DNA of 30,785 nucleotides, taken from a virus. The notes below the pieces were generated by a model. It searched no databases. It had not been told where the DNA came from and worked only from the letters and a program-made list of their open reading frames with translations. The stretch covers positions 1-30,785 of the IMG/VR virus record IMGVR_UViG_3300020472_000113; one strand, 5' to 3'. Within the stretch, counting starts at the first letter, position 1; each line of letters opens with the position of its first letter. Both the position numbers and the translations under genes were made by a program. Positions 29,636 to 30,785 of this stretch are shown piece after piece.

Positions 29636-30785
29636 ATCTAGAAGTTACTATTCTAAGTAATCTGATTTCATACGAAGAGTATACCCGTAAGGTATTACCA
29701 TTCTTGAAGTCAGATTATTTTACTGTACGTTCATACAAAGTTATCTTTGCTGAGATCCATGAGTATGTTGGTAATTACAATACACTTCCTTCTCTAAATG
29801 CTTTAGGGATTGAGTGTCAAGAAAGAACTGATCTTTCAGAGGATCAGTTTAAAGAGGTCATGGTAGTATTAAAGGAGTTATCTGATGAGAAAGCAGAGCT
29901 TGATTGGCTCGTTGATACGACCGAGAAGTGGTGTCAAGAAAGAGCCATATACCTCTCGCTTATGGAGAGTGTTAAAATTGCAGACGGCCAAGACGAGAAG
30001 AGAGATAAGGGAGCTATTCCACAAATTCTAAGTGATGCATTAGGTGTATCATTTGATCAACATGTAGGTCATGACTACTTACAAAACTACGAAGAGCGAT
30101 TCGATTTCTACCATAAGCGTGAGGAAAAGATACCTTTCGATTTGGAATTCTTCAACAAGATTACAAAGGGTGGACTTCCTAATAAAACTCTCAACGTTGC
30201 TCTTGCAGGTACTGGTGTTGGTAAGTCTCTTTTTATGTGTCACGTCGCTAGTAGTTGTTTACTCCAAGGTAAGAACGTTTTGTATATTACGATGGAGATG
30301 GCTGAAGAGAAAATTGCTGAACGTATCGACTCTAATCTCTTGAATGTCCCTATTCAGAAGTTGTCTGAATTACCAAGAGTAATGTATGAAAATAAAATTA
30401 GTGCTTTAACTAAGAAGACTCAAGGTAAGTTAATTATTAAGGAATATCCTACTGCATCTGCTCATGTAGGACATTTTAAATCATTGCTACAAGAACTTGC
30501 AATGAAGAGAAGTATTAAACCAGATATAATATTCATTGACTACTTAAATATCTGTGCATCACAGAGATATAAAGGTTCTATAGTAAATTCTTACACTTAT
30601 GTTAAAGCGATTGCGGAGGAACTTAGGGGGATGGCTGTCGAAGCTAACGTACCAATCGTTACGGCTACTCAAACTACTCGTGCTGGTTTCGGTTCTACTG
30701 ATGTTGACCTTACTGACACTTCAGAATCCTTTGGACTCCCTGCTACTGCTGACCTTATGTTCGCTCTCATATCTACTGAGGAGTT
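29632..30785 (+). CDS. 41: Replicative DNA helicase gp41, 3' partial
   Basis: The frame is open from ATG 29632 (ATGA overlap with the oxygenase) to the window end, giving about 384 residues of an expected 450-475. N-terminal DnaB-like helices are followed by a RecA-type core: P-F-D-L-E-F-F-N-K-I-T-K-G-G-L near 173, Walker A GTGVGKS near 194-200, Y-I-T-M-E-M near 220, Walker B I-I-F-I-D-Y-L-N near 298, and T-A-T-Q-T-T-R near 345. It is the DnaB-family hexamer moving 5' to 3' at the fork with primase. The final motif and C-terminus are outside. Confidence 0.95.
   Translation, partial: MNLEVTILSNLISYEEYTRKVLPFLKSDYFTVRSYKVIFAEIHEYVGNYNTLPSLNALGIECQERTDLSEDQFKEVMVVLKELSDEKAELDWLVDTTEKWCQERAIYLSLMESVKIADGQDEKRDKGAIPQILSDALGVSFDQHVGHDYLQNYEERFDFYHKREEKIPFDLEFFNKITKGGLPNKTLNVALAGTGVGKSLFMCHVASSCLLQGKNVLYITMEMAEEKIAERIDSNLLNVPIQKLSELPRVMYENKISALTKKTQGKLIIKEYPTASAHVGHFKSLLQELAMKRSIKPDIIFIDYLNICASQRYKGSIVNSYTYVKAIAEELRGMAVEANVPIVTATQTTRAGFGSTDVDLTDTSESFGLPATADLMFALISTEE

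Overview
The window is a stretch of the replication and late-transcription core of a T4-like myovirus that infects marine cyanobacteria (Synechococcus or Prochlorococcus). This rests on an almost complete T4-type set (UvsY, UvsW, gp55, gp47, gp46, gp45, gp44, gp62, RegA, gp43, UvsX, gp41) interleaved with genes typical of cyanophages: ferredoxin-dependent bilin reductases (pebS and a pcyA-like gene), cobS- and cobT-like genes, purC, hsp20, a NifU-like protein and several 2-oxoglutarate/Fe(II) oxygenases. The DNA is AT-rich and densely coded. Many plus-strand junctions are 4-base ATGA overlaps, as expected for translationally coupled phage operons. No integrase, insertion sequence, CRISPR array or origin was seen.

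Layout. 1-870: 3' part of a class II aminoacyl-tRNA synthetase-like gene followed directly by a tRNA with a long variable arm and anticodon GUU. 918-2581: a tail-tube-like protein, a 49-residue membrane protein, the NifU-like protein, a small unknown protein (possible gp33) and UvsY. 2585-8039: UvsW, an unknown small beta protein, the late sigma factor gp55 behind its own sigma70-type promoter, and the gp47/gp46 nuclease complex with a DUF3110-like gene between them. 8106-12863: a tetrapyrrole-linked block, cobT-like, pebS, pcyA-like, a small ORF and cobS-like, with promoters before cobT and cobS. 12875-18311: a DUF3310-like protein, clamp gp45, purC, clamp loader gp44 and gp62 (separated by an oxygenase and a DNA adenine methylase), and RegA.

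18339-23117 is the accessory region and the least explained. It has five plus-strand genes for small membrane or glycine-rich proteins and an oxygenase, one 323-residue protein, and then the only minus-strand genes of the window: three exported-type proteins with signal peptides. The last of these has no normal start codon and runs 296 bases antisense into the plus-strand gene. 23198-25453 holds hsp20, a JmjC/cupin-like oxygenase, a strong intrinsic terminator, a small basic protein and two further proteins of the same small-beta pattern as the one after UvsW. 25446-30785 holds DNA polymerase gp43, a 50-residue protein, UvsX, a prolyl-hydroxylase-like gene and the helicase gp41, cut by the window end.

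Together the genes build the replisome (gp41, gp43, gp44/62, gp45), drive recombination-dependent replication (UvsX, UvsY, UvsW, gp46/47) and switch on late genes (gp55), while the auxiliary genes act on host tetrapyrroles, purines, Fe-S clusters and protein folding. The strongest candidates for something undescribed are the synthetase plus type II tRNA(GUU) pair at the left edge, the minus-strand secretory cassette with its start-less gene, the triplicated small beta-protein family, and four iron oxygenases, three of which sit between conserved core genes.
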